A program made the translations under genes and the position numbers. 64,000 nt of DNA from Promineifilum sp. (GTDB taxonomy: Bacteria > Chloroflexota > Anaerolineae > Promineifilales > Promineifilaceae), in NCBI GenBank assembly GCA_017983515.1, contig JAGOBF010000001.1, positions 1 to 64,000 on the forward strand, written 5' to 3'. Below, one piece after another: positions 1-7,916 of the stretch (position 1 is the first letter of the stretch; each line of letters begins with the position of its first letter). The notes beneath the pieces are model-generated. The model did no database searches and was not told the origin of the DNA. It saw only the letters and a program-made list of their open reading frames with translations.

Positions 1-31
1 CAACATAACTTCTGTGGAAGGGAGAAGTCTC

Positions 32-1879
32 ATGCGATACGCCGTCGGTCGTCCCTTGTGTAATCTCCTGGTCGCCTTTGTTCTGCTCCTCGGTCTGGCC
101 TCCGTCGCCGGGGCGCAAGAGTCGAACCAGATCGGCCAACTTTTTATCACCGATTCCAATACCGAGAGCTTTCCGTCCGTCCGGCTGCAACTCTTCGGGA
201 TAGACGGCCAGGGCATGCCGATCGACTTTGCCACAGAGCCGCTTTTTGTCAGCCACGACGGCTTCCCCGTGGACGAAGTGATCTTCGACGGCAAGACGCC
301 GGTGGGCACGTTGACCGTATTTCTCATCGACGCCGCCGGGGGCACGACCGATCAGATTCCAGCCATCAAGACGGCCATCCGCCAGTTCGCCTCGCCCGGC
401 AACATGCAGGAGCAAATCGACTATGCGGCCATCTACCAGGTTCGCGCCGACGGCCCGCAACAACTCCTGGCCCCCACCCAATTCTACAACGGCGTTACCA
501 ATCTTCTCGATACCACCGAGTTGACGCCCGAAGAGGGAGCCACCTCGCTCTATGATAGCGTCATCAGCCTCGTGGGCGAGATCGACGGCCTGAAGCCGCG
601 GCCGGAGATGGCTGCGTCCATCGTCCTCATCAGCGACGGCACCGATCCCGGCACGTCGCAAGCCGAGCCAGGCGACGTGATTCTACGCGCCGCCGACGCC
701 GGCGTACCCATCCACACGCTCCATCTGGAGAATCCGGCGCTGGGCGCGGGGCTGGAACTGGGCCGCGTCTATCTGCGCGATCTGTCGACCGGCTCGCGGG
801 GCGCGGCCGCCGAACTGGCCGATCCCGACTCCATGAATGCCGTCTGGGCGCGCATCGCCGGGCTACGTGACCATTCCTGGATTCGCTACAACGTCCCGCA
901 GGCGGCCGGCGGCACGGTGCCGGTCGAGGTCAGCCTGCTCAACAATCGCGATACGAAGGCGACCACCGAAGTGACTATCTCCGCCGCCGCGCCCAACGTG
1001 GTCATCGATCTGCCGCGCGAGAGCCGTAATCTGACCGTGCCCAATCTCGAAAAGCCGGTCGAGTTGCAGCTCTCGGCCGCCGTCTCCTGGCTCGACGGCC
1101 AGGAGCGCGAGGTAACGGCCGCGCGGCTGCTGGTCAACGGCGCGCCCGTTGCCGATATTCCCGTCGGCGATCTGGCCTCCTTCCGGGTTCCCATCTCCAA
1201 TCTGATCATCGGCGACAACCGGCTGGAAGTCGCTGCGACCGACAGCCAGGGCATCACCTCGACCAGTGCGCCGGTCATTATCACCGTGGCCGAAGGCGAG
1301 CAGCTGGAAGTGCCCGAAGCGCTGCAACCGAGCGGGGGTTTCAGCTGGACGTGGCTGCTGTGGTTAGTAGCGCTGGCCGGGCTGGCGGCCGTGGGCTTCT
1401 GGCTGTGGCGTAGCCGGGCCGGCCGCGCCGCCGAACCCGCCGGGGGGCGTTCGCGCCGCCGGCGCCGCGGCCGGACGTCGGAAGGCTATCCGTCCGTGCC
1501 CACGCCGTCCGAAGGCGTCGACACCACCGGCGAAGTCGATTTCATGAGCACCAACGTTTACGAATCGCCGTTCGTGATGGCTCATCTGGAAGTGCTGGAC
1601 GCGCAGACGCTCATGCCCGAAGAGCTAACGCTGGGCGATGCCGAAGTGCGCCTCGGCCGCTCGCCCGCGCAGTCGACCATCGCCTTTCGCGACGACATCA
1701 CCGTCTCGCGTTACCATGCCGTCTTGCGCCTCGAAGGCAATCGCTACCGCATCTACGACGCGGGCAGCACCAGCGGCACCTACGTCAACGAGCGCCAGGT
1801 GCCGGAATATGGGCTGCAACTGGCCGACGGGGACGAAGTTCAACTCGGAGCGGTTCGCTTGCGCTATCGGCAACTCTAG
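32..1879 (+). CDS. Secreted/membrane vWA domain protein with C-terminal FHA domain
   Basis: The product is about 615 residues. An N-terminal signal peptide (about 1-29, ending near AGAQ) is followed by a von Willebrand A-like domain (about 85-275). One transmembrane helix lies near 440-462, then a basic stretch (SRRRRRG), then a cytoplasmic FHA domain over the last 95 residues (GRSPAQS, SRYHAVL, GSTSGTYVNE). The ATG at 32 is preferred over an in-frame one at 14 because it starts a clean signal peptide and has AAGGGAGAAG just upstream. The usual metal-binding DxSxS of vWA domains reads DAAGG, although the downstream T (GATSLYD) and the SDGTD motif remain, so metal binding may be weakened. FHA domains bind phosphothreonine, so this looks like a transmembrane reader linking an outer ligand to cytoplasmic Ser/Thr kinase signalling. 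The ligand is unknown. Any partners upstream lie outside the window. Confidence 0.85.
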   Translation: MRYAVGRPLCNLLVAFVLLLGLASVAGAQESNQIGQLFITDSNTESFPSVRLQLFGIDGQGMPIDFATEPLFVSHDGFPVDEVIFDGKTPVGTLTVFLIDAAGGTTDQIPAIKTAIRQFASPGNMQEQIDYAAIYQVRADGPQQLLAPTQFYNGVTNLLDTTELTPEEGATSLYDSVISLVGEIDGLKPRPEMAASIVLISDGTDPGTSQAEPGDVILRAADAGVPIHTLHLENPALGAGLELGRVYLRDLSTGSRGAAAELADPDSMNAVWARIAGLRDHSWIRYNVPQAAGGTVPVEVSLLNNRDTKATTEVTISAAAPNVVIDLPRESRNLTVPNLEKPVELQLSAAVSWLDGQEREVTAARLLVNGAPVADIPVGDLASFRVPISNLIIGDNRLEVAATDSQGITSTSAPVIITVAEGEQLEVPEALQPSGGFSWTWLLWLVALAGLAAVGFWLWRSRAGRAAEPAGGRSRRRRRGRTSEGYPSVPTPSEGVDTTGEVDFMSTNVYESPFVMAHLEVLDAQTLMPEELTLGDAEVRLGRSPAQSTIAFRDDITVSRYHAVLRLEGNRYRIYDAGSTSGTYVNERQVPEYGLQLADGDEVQLGAVRLRYRQL

Positions 1880-2003
1880 AACAGAGTATCCACGGCTTTC
1901 ACGGATTTTAGGAAAGAGGTCATTCTCTTGTTGGCAATTTTGTTACGTGGATCGTGATGGCCTTCGTCATAGCCTGGCGCTTTAACCGGGGATTTTTTCT
2001 CTT

Positions 2004-4097
2004 ATGCCAACCCAAGACTTGAATCCCATTCAACGTGAGGCCGTGGCCGTCGGGGGGACGAGTTTCCTCTATGGCCCGGCCGGGACGGGCAAGACCACCG
2101 CGCTCCACCAGCGGCTGCTGCGGCTGCTGCGCGAGGGCGAGCCGGCCTACACCATCCTGACTCTGGTGGCCGAGCCGGAACACCGCGCCGCCTTCTTCGA
2201 CGCCGTCCACGACGCCGCGACCGGCCCCTATGCCGAACTCACTGTCATTGACTACGCCCGGCTGGCCCAGCGCATGGTGGCTCTGTTCTGGCCGCTGGTG
2301 GCCCGCGACGCCGGCTTCGAGCGCCCCTACCAGCCGCCCACCTCGCTGAGCTACGATCAGGCCCAGGTGCTCATGTGGCGTGTGGTGACGCCGATGCTGG
2401 CCCAGGGCGCGTTTGCCAACCTGCGCCTGCGGCCGCAGCAGATCGTCAGCCAACTGCTGGACACCCTCAACCGCGCCGCGCTCAACGCCCTGTCGCTGGA
2501 GGAAGCCATCACCCGGCAGTCGCACACGTGGGTCGGCGAACCGGAGCGGCGCTTCCAGCTAGACGATGCCGCCACGGCCGCCCGCTCCTTTCGCCGCTAC
2601 TGCCTGACCGACAGCCTGCTCGATCTCTCGTTGACCGTCGAAGTGTTCGACACGCAGCTTGTCCGCCACCCCGAATTTCACCGCTATTTCCGCGAGCGCT
2701 ACCGCCATCTCATCGTCGACAATCTGGAGGAGCAGACCCCGGCCGGGCAGAACTTCGTCGTCGGGCTGATGGGCGAGACGCAGACGACGGCCGTGGCCGT
2801 AGACGCCGGCGGCGGCTACAAGCGCTTCCTGTCGGCCGACCCCCACGGCGCGGAGGCGATGCGCCTGCGTTTTGACCGGGTTTACGAATTCTCCGAGAGC
2901 TTTGTCGCCCCGCCGGCGATGGCTCTGGTAGCCAATCAGGTGGAGAACTACCTGACGCACACCACGCTGCCGACCGAGGGAGCCGAGGCGCGCATCCTGG
3001 CCGTCGTGGGTGGCCGCTACCGGCGCGAGTTGGTCGCCAACCTGGGGCCGGTACTCCACGAACTGGTCTATGACCGCGGCCTGGCCCCGCGCGACATCGC
3101 CGTCATCGTGCCCTACCTGGACGGCGCGCTGCGCTACATGCTGACCAATGCCCTGCGCGAGGCGGGCCTTCCCTTTCGCGTGTTGCGCCGTCGCACCAGC
3201 CCCCGCGAGGAGCCGCGCGTGCGCGCCTGGCTCACATGGCTGGCGTTGGCCCATCCCGGCTGGGGCGTCCGCCCCGCGCCCTATGATGTGGCCGAGGCGC
3301 TGACCCTGAGCATCCACAGCCTGGACCCGGCGCGGGCGCAACTGACGGTGGATGCGCTCTACCGGCCCGACGCCCCGGAGCTGCTGCCGGCCGAACTGCT
3401 GCCGCCGCGCATCGCCGAGCGCGTGGGCGCGGAAGAAATAGAGCGGGTGGAGGAACTACGCCTGTGGCTGGCGGCGCGCGGCCATCGCGATACCATCGAC
3501 ACGTTTTTGCATAGCCTGTTCAACGAGTTGCTGGCCGAGCCGCAGTTCCAGCCGGAGCCGGACGTGGCCGGCGCGGCCGTGCTCGATTGGCTGGTGCGGT
3601 CGGCGGCCCGGCTGCGCAAGGCCGCGCCGGGCATGGGACTGCGCACCGAGGCCGATATTGGCGTGACATTCATCGATGCCGTCAATCAGGGGCTGGTGAC
3701 GGCCAATCCGCCCGACTGGGGTGATCCGCCCGATCCCAATGGCGTCGTCCTCTCCACGATCTACGCCTATCTATTGGCCGGGGAGCCGGCGCGAGTGCAG
3801 GTGTGGCTGGAGACGAGCGCCCAGGGCTGGTGGGACATCCCCCGCCAACCGCTCAGCAACGCTTTCGTGCTGGCCCAAAGCCGCTCGCCGGAGATACCGT
3901 GGACCATCGACGAGGAATTCGCCGTGCGCAACGAACTGCTGACGCGCATCGTGCGCGGCCTGACGGCCCGCTGCCGCGAAGGGATCATCCTGGCGACCAG
4001 CGATCTCGACCGGCGCGGCGTGCGGCAGGACGGGCCGTTGTGGCGGGCGCTGGGGCCGTTGATACGATTGAAATCGGCCGCCGAAAGCTCTGCATAG
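2004..4097 (+). CDS. UvrD/AddB-like SF1 helicase-related ATPase, degenerate
   Basis: This is a 697-residue protein with a clear Walker A motif (GPAGTGKTT, about 24-32) in the arrangement seen in UvrD/Rep/AddB enzymes (NPIQREAV just before it). A UvrD-like second half is suggested by IAVIVPYLDGALRYML and GLPFRVLRRR. The Walker B region near 236-246 reads LIVDNLEEQTP, so the usual DE is DN. The motif VI region (GIILATSDLDRRG) lacks the normal arginine context. This resembles the inactive or partly active helicase halves of AddB-type nuclease-helicases, but no C-terminal nuclease cysteines or PD-(D/E)XK core are apparent. A role in DNA repair or recombination is plausible, and strand unwinding is doubtful. 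The gene stands alone, 124 bases after the vWA-FHA gene. Confidence 0.7.
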   Translation: MPTQDLNPIQREAVAVGGTSFLYGPAGTGKTTALHQRLLRLLREGEPAYTILTLVAEPEHRAAFFDAVHDAATGPYAELTVIDYARLAQRMVALFWPLVARDAGFERPYQPPTSLSYDQAQVLMWRVVTPMLAQGAFANLRLRPQQIVSQLLDTLNRAALNALSLEEAITRQSHTWVGEPERRFQLDDAATAARSFRRYCLTDSLLDLSLTVEVFDTQLVRHPEFHRYFRERYRHLIVDNLEEQTPAGQNFVVGLMGETQTTAVAVDAGGGYKRFLSADPHGAEAMRLRFDRVYEFSESFVAPPAMALVANQVENYLTHTTLPTEGAEARILAVVGGRYRRELVANLGPVLHELVYDRGLAPRDIAVIVPYLDGALRYMLTNALREAGLPFRVLRRRTSPREEPRVRAWLTWLALAHPGWGVRPAPYDVAEALTLSIHSLDPARAQLTVDALYRPDAPELLPAELLPPRIAERVGAEEIERVEELRLWLAARGHRDTIDTFLHSLFNELLAEPQFQPEPDVAGAAVLDWLVRSAARLRKAAPGMGLRTEADIGVTFIDAVNQGLVTANPPDWGDPPDPNGVVLSTIYAYLLAGEPARVQVWLETSAQGWWDIPRQPLSNAFVLAQSRSPEIPWTIDEEFAVRNELLTRIVRGLTARCREGIILATSDLDRRGVRQDGPLWRALGPLIRLKSAAESSA

Positions 4098-4156
4098 TTT
4101 ATTTTCAATGATAAAATTGGATCATCCGCCTCAATTCAGGACGCGAGGAATTACTA

Positions 4157-4387
4157 ATGGAAACAGCGGCTATCTACACAGTTGTCAAAATGATGGAGGC
4201 TCTTCCGGAATCGACCCAGGACAGAGTTGTTGATCTAGTTCGTGAGTATCTGGCCGATCTGGAAGATGAAGCCGAATGGGATGAACTTTTCGCGACAACC
4301 CAATCTCAATTACAGGGTTTCGCTCGTCAGGCACGTCGTGAAATCGAGGAAGGCAAAGCCGAACTGATGGACTACGACCACTTGTGA
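4157..4387 (+). CDS. Small acidic protein, putative antitoxin of a RelE/ParE-like pair
   Basis: This 76-residue, acidic, mostly helical protein has no recognisable DNA-binding motif. It is preceded by GAGGAATTACTA and an ATG, a good ribosome binding site. Its stop codon overlaps the GTG start of the next gene by four bases (GTGA), which implies translational coupling. The downstream partner looks like a RelE/ParE-superfamily protein, so the position and size fit an antitoxin. This assignment rests on context rather than on a motif in the protein itself. The pair sits between a helicase-like gene and a Nudix gene, with slightly lower GC content than its neighbours, consistent with acquisition by transfer. 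Confidence 0.65.
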   Translation: METAAIYTVVKMMEALPESTQDRVVDLVREYLADLEDEAEWDELFATTQSQLQGFARQARREIEEGKAELMDYDHL

Positions 4388-4647
4388 AATCGAAAACGCT
4401 GCCATCCTTTTGGAAGGCATATGAGGATCTGGATCCTTCCATCAAGCGTCAGGCTCGCAAGGTTTATTCCATTTGGCGAAACAACCCTTACCATCCCTCC
4501 TTGCGTTTTAAGTGTATCAATGTTGGGGATAATATTTGGTCGGTACGCGTAACTCGTAATTATCGAGCCTTAGGCATTTTGGAGGGCGATACGATAACTT
4601 GGTTGTGGATCGGCAATCATGATGCTTATAGAAGGTTCTTCGGTTAG
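4384..4647 (+). CDS. RelE/ParE-superfamily toxin-like protein
   Basis: The product is 87 residues and starts at a GTG that overlaps the stop of the preceding small gene. The pattern FWKAYEDLDPSIKRQARK, then NPYHPSLRFK, VRVTRNYRAL and WLWIGNHDAYRR matches the compact RelE/ParE fold, in particular the family common in filamentous bacteria (HPSL...FK...SVR...YRA...W.WIG.H..Y). Members of the superfamily either cleave ribosome-bound mRNA or inhibit gyrase, and which applies here cannot be told from sequence. Coding is complete. With the upstream small acidic gene it makes a plausible two-gene type II toxin-antitoxin module. Confidence 0.75.
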   Translation: MKSKTLPSFWKAYEDLDPSIKRQARKVYSIWRNNPYHPSLRFKCINVGDNIWSVRVTRNYRALGILEGDTITWLWIGNHDAYRRFFG

Positions 4648-4661
4648 TACCCCCGACTGCG

Positions 4662-5108
4662 ATGAAACCCAACGTCATCCGCCCCATCGCCATCTGTGTC
4701 TTTCGCCACAACGGCCGCATCCTGGCCGCCGAAGGTCACGAGCCGCTCACGGGCCGGCCGTTCTACCGGCCGCTGGGCGGCGCGATCGAGTTCGGCGAGT
4801 ACAGCGCCGACACTATCGAGCGCGAACTGGCTGAGGAGTTGGGCGCGGCCGTCACTGATCTACGCTATCTGGGGACACTTGAGAACCTCTTCACCTACGG
4901 CGGCGAGACCGGGCACGAGATTATCATGGTTTATGATGGCGAATTCGTCGATTCGGCGCTTTATGATCGGCCGGTCATTGAAGGCGCGGAAGACGACGGC
5001 GAACCGTTTCGGGCGGTATGGGTCAGTCTGCGCGACTGTCTCGACCCGGCCGCGCCGCCGCTTTACCCGACGGGCCTGCTGGAACTCTTGGACAGTTACA
5101 AAGCATAG
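4662..5108 (+). CDS. Nudix hydrolase
   Basis: The product is 148 residues. A complete Nudix box at about residues 40-62 (G-x5-E-x7-RELAEELG) supplies the Mg2+-binding glutamates, so the protein should hydrolyse a nucleoside diphosphate linked to another moiety. The substrate cannot be predicted. Length and the single domain are typical of house-cleaning Nudix enzymes. It begins 14 bases after the toxin-like gene. A short hairpin (ACGGATT ... AATCCGT, 5142-5164) follows the stop and may end transcription. Confidence 0.9.
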   Translation: MKPNVIRPIAICVFRHNGRILAAEGHEPLTGRPFYRPLGGAIEFGEYSADTIERELAEELGAAVTDLRYLGTLENLFTYGGETGHEIIMVYDGEFVDSALYDRPVIEGAEDDGEPFRAVWVSLRDCLDPAAPPLYPTGLLELLDSYKA

Positions 5109-5141
5109 AAAAGTAATGGCTGCGGATTAAGACGGTTGTAA

Positions 5142-5164
5142 CGGATTGAATGATGGAATCCGTC
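5142..5164 (+). repeat. Hairpin after the Nudix gene
   Basis: A seven-base inverted repeat, ACGGATT and AATCCGT, is separated by nine bases. It lies between the convergent Nudix and FG-GAP genes. There is no T-run, so it would be a weak intrinsic terminator at best. Confidence 0.4.
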
Positions 5165-5228
5165 TCGTGCGCAAACCTCGCAGCCATTCATCCCTTCAGG
5201 CCGAGCGTTGGACCAGTATTCCGGCAAC

Positions 5229-6560
5229 CTATTCGGCCGGGCGGGCAATGACGGGCACATAAACCGAGTGGTTCAACTCGAGAGGCTTATCGAAGGTGTA
5301 GACGCCTCCCTGCCGGCCAGCGTCATCCAGCGACAGATCACTGTCTCCCACGAGTAAATGCTGGTCGTTCAAGGCCAGGGCTTCGCCGAAGGCGGTTTGG
5401 GGATGGCCGTCGGGCGGGTCAATGGGTGTCTCGGCCGTCCAGGTCCCAGCCTCCAGCCGGTACGGATACACGCGTCCCGGCCACGGGCCGCCAGGGCGGG
5501 AAGTCGTGGCGAGTAGCAGACGGTCGCCGTCCAGTAAGACCGAACTGATTCCCTGTGGGAAGAAAACGTCACCTTCCGGCTCCAGTCGCGCGGATTGCGT
5601 CCAGGTCGAGCCGTCGTGGGTGAAAACGTAGGCGTAGCCGCGATTAGCCCCCTGCGGCAACCCGTAGGCCTGGCAGGCGGCAATGACTGCGGTCGTGCCG
5701 TCGAAGGCGATGTCGCAGCCGAAGTTGTCGCCGGGGAAGCCGTCGTCCGGCGTGAGCAGGCCCGCGGCCGACCACTGTTCGCCACTGCGCGTGAAGACGT
5801 AGACAACTCCCTTCTCGAATGCGGAGAACTGATCGCAGCAGTTAATGCCCGGCGCGCCCACCAGGGCGATGTCGCCGGCAACGGCAACGGCCGCGCCGAA
5901 CTGGTGGTTACCGGAAGGGTCCGGGCCGCTAAGCTTCTGCGGCGCATTCCAGACGCCTCCGGTATGGTGATAGGCATAAACGGCCTCGGTGTAATTCCCG
6001 CCGTACTCCGGCGCACCGACGAAGAGTGTGGCCTCATCCAAATCCAACGCCAGGCCGAAATCATTGAATTCCACCAGTTCGGCCGGTTGCAAGCGAGCCT
6101 GCTCCGTCCAGGTAGCGCCGCTCCCGGTGAAGACGTAAACCGCGCCGGCATTGGGGGTGAAGTTGGGATCGCCCGGCTGGCCGAGCTGGGCGGCTGATGC
6201 GCCGACAACCAGTGTGTCGCCTTCCAGATCGACCGACACGCCAAAGGTCTCGTAGGCGCGGGCGTCGGAAGCCATCAACTGCGTGATCTCCTCCCAGGCC
6301 AGCCCGTTGTGGCTGAATATATAGACCGCTCCGGTGTAGTCGCCATGCTCGTTGTTCCAGCCCGGCGCGCCAATGACGGCCGTGTTCTCCTGCAAGGCGA
6401 TGTCCATGCCGAAGTCGTGGCGAGCGGCGCCGTCGCCGGCGCGCAGCACGCCGGTCGGCTGCAGGTCCAGACCCGGCGCAACCGGTGACCGGGCCGCTAC
6501 GGCCGATGAAAAAGACAGCATCACAATAGTGAGCAGCAGCATCAAATGTTTCGTTGACAT
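5229..6560 (-). CDS. Secreted FG-GAP repeat protein (predicted seven-bladed propeller)
   Basis: The product is 443 residues with an N-terminal signal peptide (to about residue 22). Seven repeats follow, of the form xxFGxxIAL....AVIGAP, each followed by a sentence on 'YVF...W...ARL'. The repeats start roughly at residues 44, 97, 159, 217, 273, 330 and 386. Seven FG-GAP/integrin-alpha-like repeats are the number needed for a closed beta-propeller. The protein ends HSVYVPVIARPAE. A 'VYLPLV'-like tail recurs on exported Chloroflexota proteins, so it may be a surface-retention signal (inference). AGGAGCC lies just upstream of the ATG. No enzymatic motif is seen. An adhesion or scaffold role is likely but unproven. 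Confidence 0.85.
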   Translation of the reverse strand: MSTKHLMLLLTIVMLSFSSAVAARSPVAPGLDLQPTGVLRAGDGAARHDFGMDIALQENTAVIGAPGWNNEHGDYTGAVYIFSHNGLAWEEITQLMASDARAYETFGVSVDLEGDTLVVGASAAQLGQPGDPNFTPNAGAVYVFTGSGATWTEQARLQPAELVEFNDFGLALDLDEATLFVGAPEYGGNYTEAVYAYHHTGGVWNAPQKLSGPDPSGNHQFGAAVAVAGDIALVGAPGINCCDQFSAFEKGVVYVFTRSGEQWSAAGLLTPDDGFPGDNFGCDIAFDGTTAVIAACQAYGLPQGANRGYAYVFTHDGSTWTQSARLEPEGDVFFPQGISSVLLDGDRLLLATTSRPGGPWPGRVYPYRLEAGTWTAETPIDPPDGHPQTAFGEALALNDQHLLVGDSDLSLDDAGRQGGVYTFDKPLELNHSVYVPVIARPAE

Positions 6561-6687
6561 GGTTTGGCTCCTGATTCAGATGGACAGGTTTGAGAGTAGA
6601 GGGTAGCTGGCTCCCACCCTATTAGTGTACTATATCAGCCGGGGAGGCACAAGCCCATTTCACCGCAGAAATCGGTCCCGGCTCCTA

Positions 6688-7140
6688 TCAACTCAAATCA
6701 AGGTCGATCCCGTCCCGATGCCCAAAACCGCGGCTATTATCAACAAAGTACAGCCGGGCGGGCGACAGGCAATACCAGTTAACCCGCATCAAAGCCGACT
6801 CGACCACGGAAATAGGCTGGGTCAGGAATGAGAACTTCTTCGCGTAGAGGGCAATGGCCGCCTCCCGCTCCTTCCCCGCCAACATCCGAACGGTCCCCTC
6901 CAGTTGGATGCCCTTGATGGCCGTCCAGTCAGCGTAATCTTCCTGAATCGTGGCCGCGACTTGCGGCGACGCGGCGATATTTTGCGCGTGTCGTGTGTGC
7001 CCGGCCGAGAGAAAATAGAGTTGAAAGCCGTCGTTGGCATAGAACACGGCCGCCGCCCACACGCCTTCCGGCCCGTGGGTCGCCAGGGTCAGCACATGAT
7101 GGTCGCGCAGGTAGTCTCGCGCCCGCGTCTCAGCCGTCAC
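6688..7140 (-). CDS. Pyridoxamine 5'-phosphate oxidase-like FMN-binding protein
   Basis: This 150-residue single-domain protein has the split-barrel pattern of the PNPOx-like family (HHVLTLATHGPEGVWAAAVFYA near the start, FYLSAGHTRHAQN-type segment, then GTVRML and an aromatic-rich C-terminus). Family members bind FMN, F420 or heme, and the ligand is not predictable here. It starts with GTG and overlaps the 3' end of ubiX by 11 bases, so the two are co-translated. UbiX also handles FMN, so the pairing fits a flavin context. Confidence 0.8.
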   Translation of the reverse strand: MTAETRARDYLRDHHVLTLATHGPEGVWAAAVFYANDGFQLYFLSAGHTRHAQNIAASPQVAATIQEDYADWTAIKGIQLEGTVRMLAGKEREAAIALYAKKFSFLTQPISVVESALMRVNWYCLSPARLYFVDNSRGFGHRDGIDLDLS

Positions 7141-7717
7141 TGGCCGCCCGTCCGCCTTGCCAACGCCGGAACAAGTCCTCCGGCAGCGACACGTCGAGCA
7201 GGTCGAGCACGCGGTTGACCGTCTGGTTGACGATGTCGTCGATGGTCTGCGGCCGGTGGTAGAAGGCGGGCATCGGCGGGGCGATGATCGCGCCCATCTC
7301 GGCCGCCAGCGTCATGGCCCGCAGATGGCCCAGGTGCAGCGGTGTTTCGCGCGGGCACAGGATCAGCTTGCGCCGCTCCTTGAGTACGACGTCGGCGGCG
7401 CGCGTCAGCAGGTTATCGCTGTAGGAGTAGGCGATGGCCGACAACGTCTTCATCGTGCAGGGCAAAATGACCATCCCGTCGGTGCGGAAGGAGCCGGATG
7501 AGATGGCGGCGGCGATGTCCTTGAAGCGGTAATCCTCCGTCGCCAGCGCCCGAACCTGCTCCGGCGCGTAGTCCGTTTCCAGCGGGATGGTGGTGGCCGC
7601 GGCGGCGCTCATCACCAGGTGCGCTTCCACGTCGGGCAGCGCCTGCAAGACTTCCAGCAGCCGGATGCCGTAGATGACGCCGCTGGCCCCCGACAGGCCG
7701 ACAATGATTTTTTTCAT
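7130..7717 (-). CDS. ubiX: UbiX-family flavin prenyltransferase
   Basis: The product is 195 residues beginning MKKIIVGLSGASGVIYGIRLLE, the hallmark N-terminal flavin-binding motif of UbiX/Pad1. Later come IPLETDYAPEQVRAL, the GMVILPCTMKTLSAIAYSYSDNLLTRAADV core and CPRETPLHLGHL, all conserved. UbiX prenylates FMN to make the cofactor of UbiD-type decarboxylases in quinone or aromatic-acid metabolism. No ubiD is present in the window. A longer frame upstream is open, but the ATG at 7717 is where family homology begins. The upstream 200 bases face the divergent YhaM-like gene. Confidence 0.93.
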   Translation of the reverse strand: MKKIIVGLSGASGVIYGIRLLEVLQALPDVEAHLVMSAAAATTIPLETDYAPEQVRALATEDYRFKDIAAAISSGSFRTDGMVILPCTMKTLSAIAYSYSDNLLTRAADVVLKERRKLILCPRETPLHLGHLRAMTLAAEMGAIIAPPMPAFYHRPQTIDDIVNQTVNRVLDLLDVSLPEDLFRRWQGGRAASDG

Positions 7718-7823
7718 AACGTTCTCAACTGTGGTGCAACCTTTCCAGGTTGCCTGTTCTTTTTCGCACGCGAGAAAGCTGGCGCTGCGGAGCCGCGCGA
7801 CTCGCAGGGAAGGCCGTTGCGGG

Positions 7824-7829
7824 TATAAT
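7824..7829 (+). promoter_or_regulatory. Candidate -10 box for the YhaM-like gene
   Basis: A TATAAT hexamer lies about 88 bases before the probable GTG start, in the divergent ubiX/yhaM spacer. No convincing -35 element is seen. Confidence 0.4.
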
Positions 7830-7916
7830 TGCCTCTCGATTGTCGCCGGCCGGCGGCGGTCACAACTCAATAACATTTTAGGTCATCAGCGGCAAAAGCC
7901 AAAATCGAGAGTGAGT

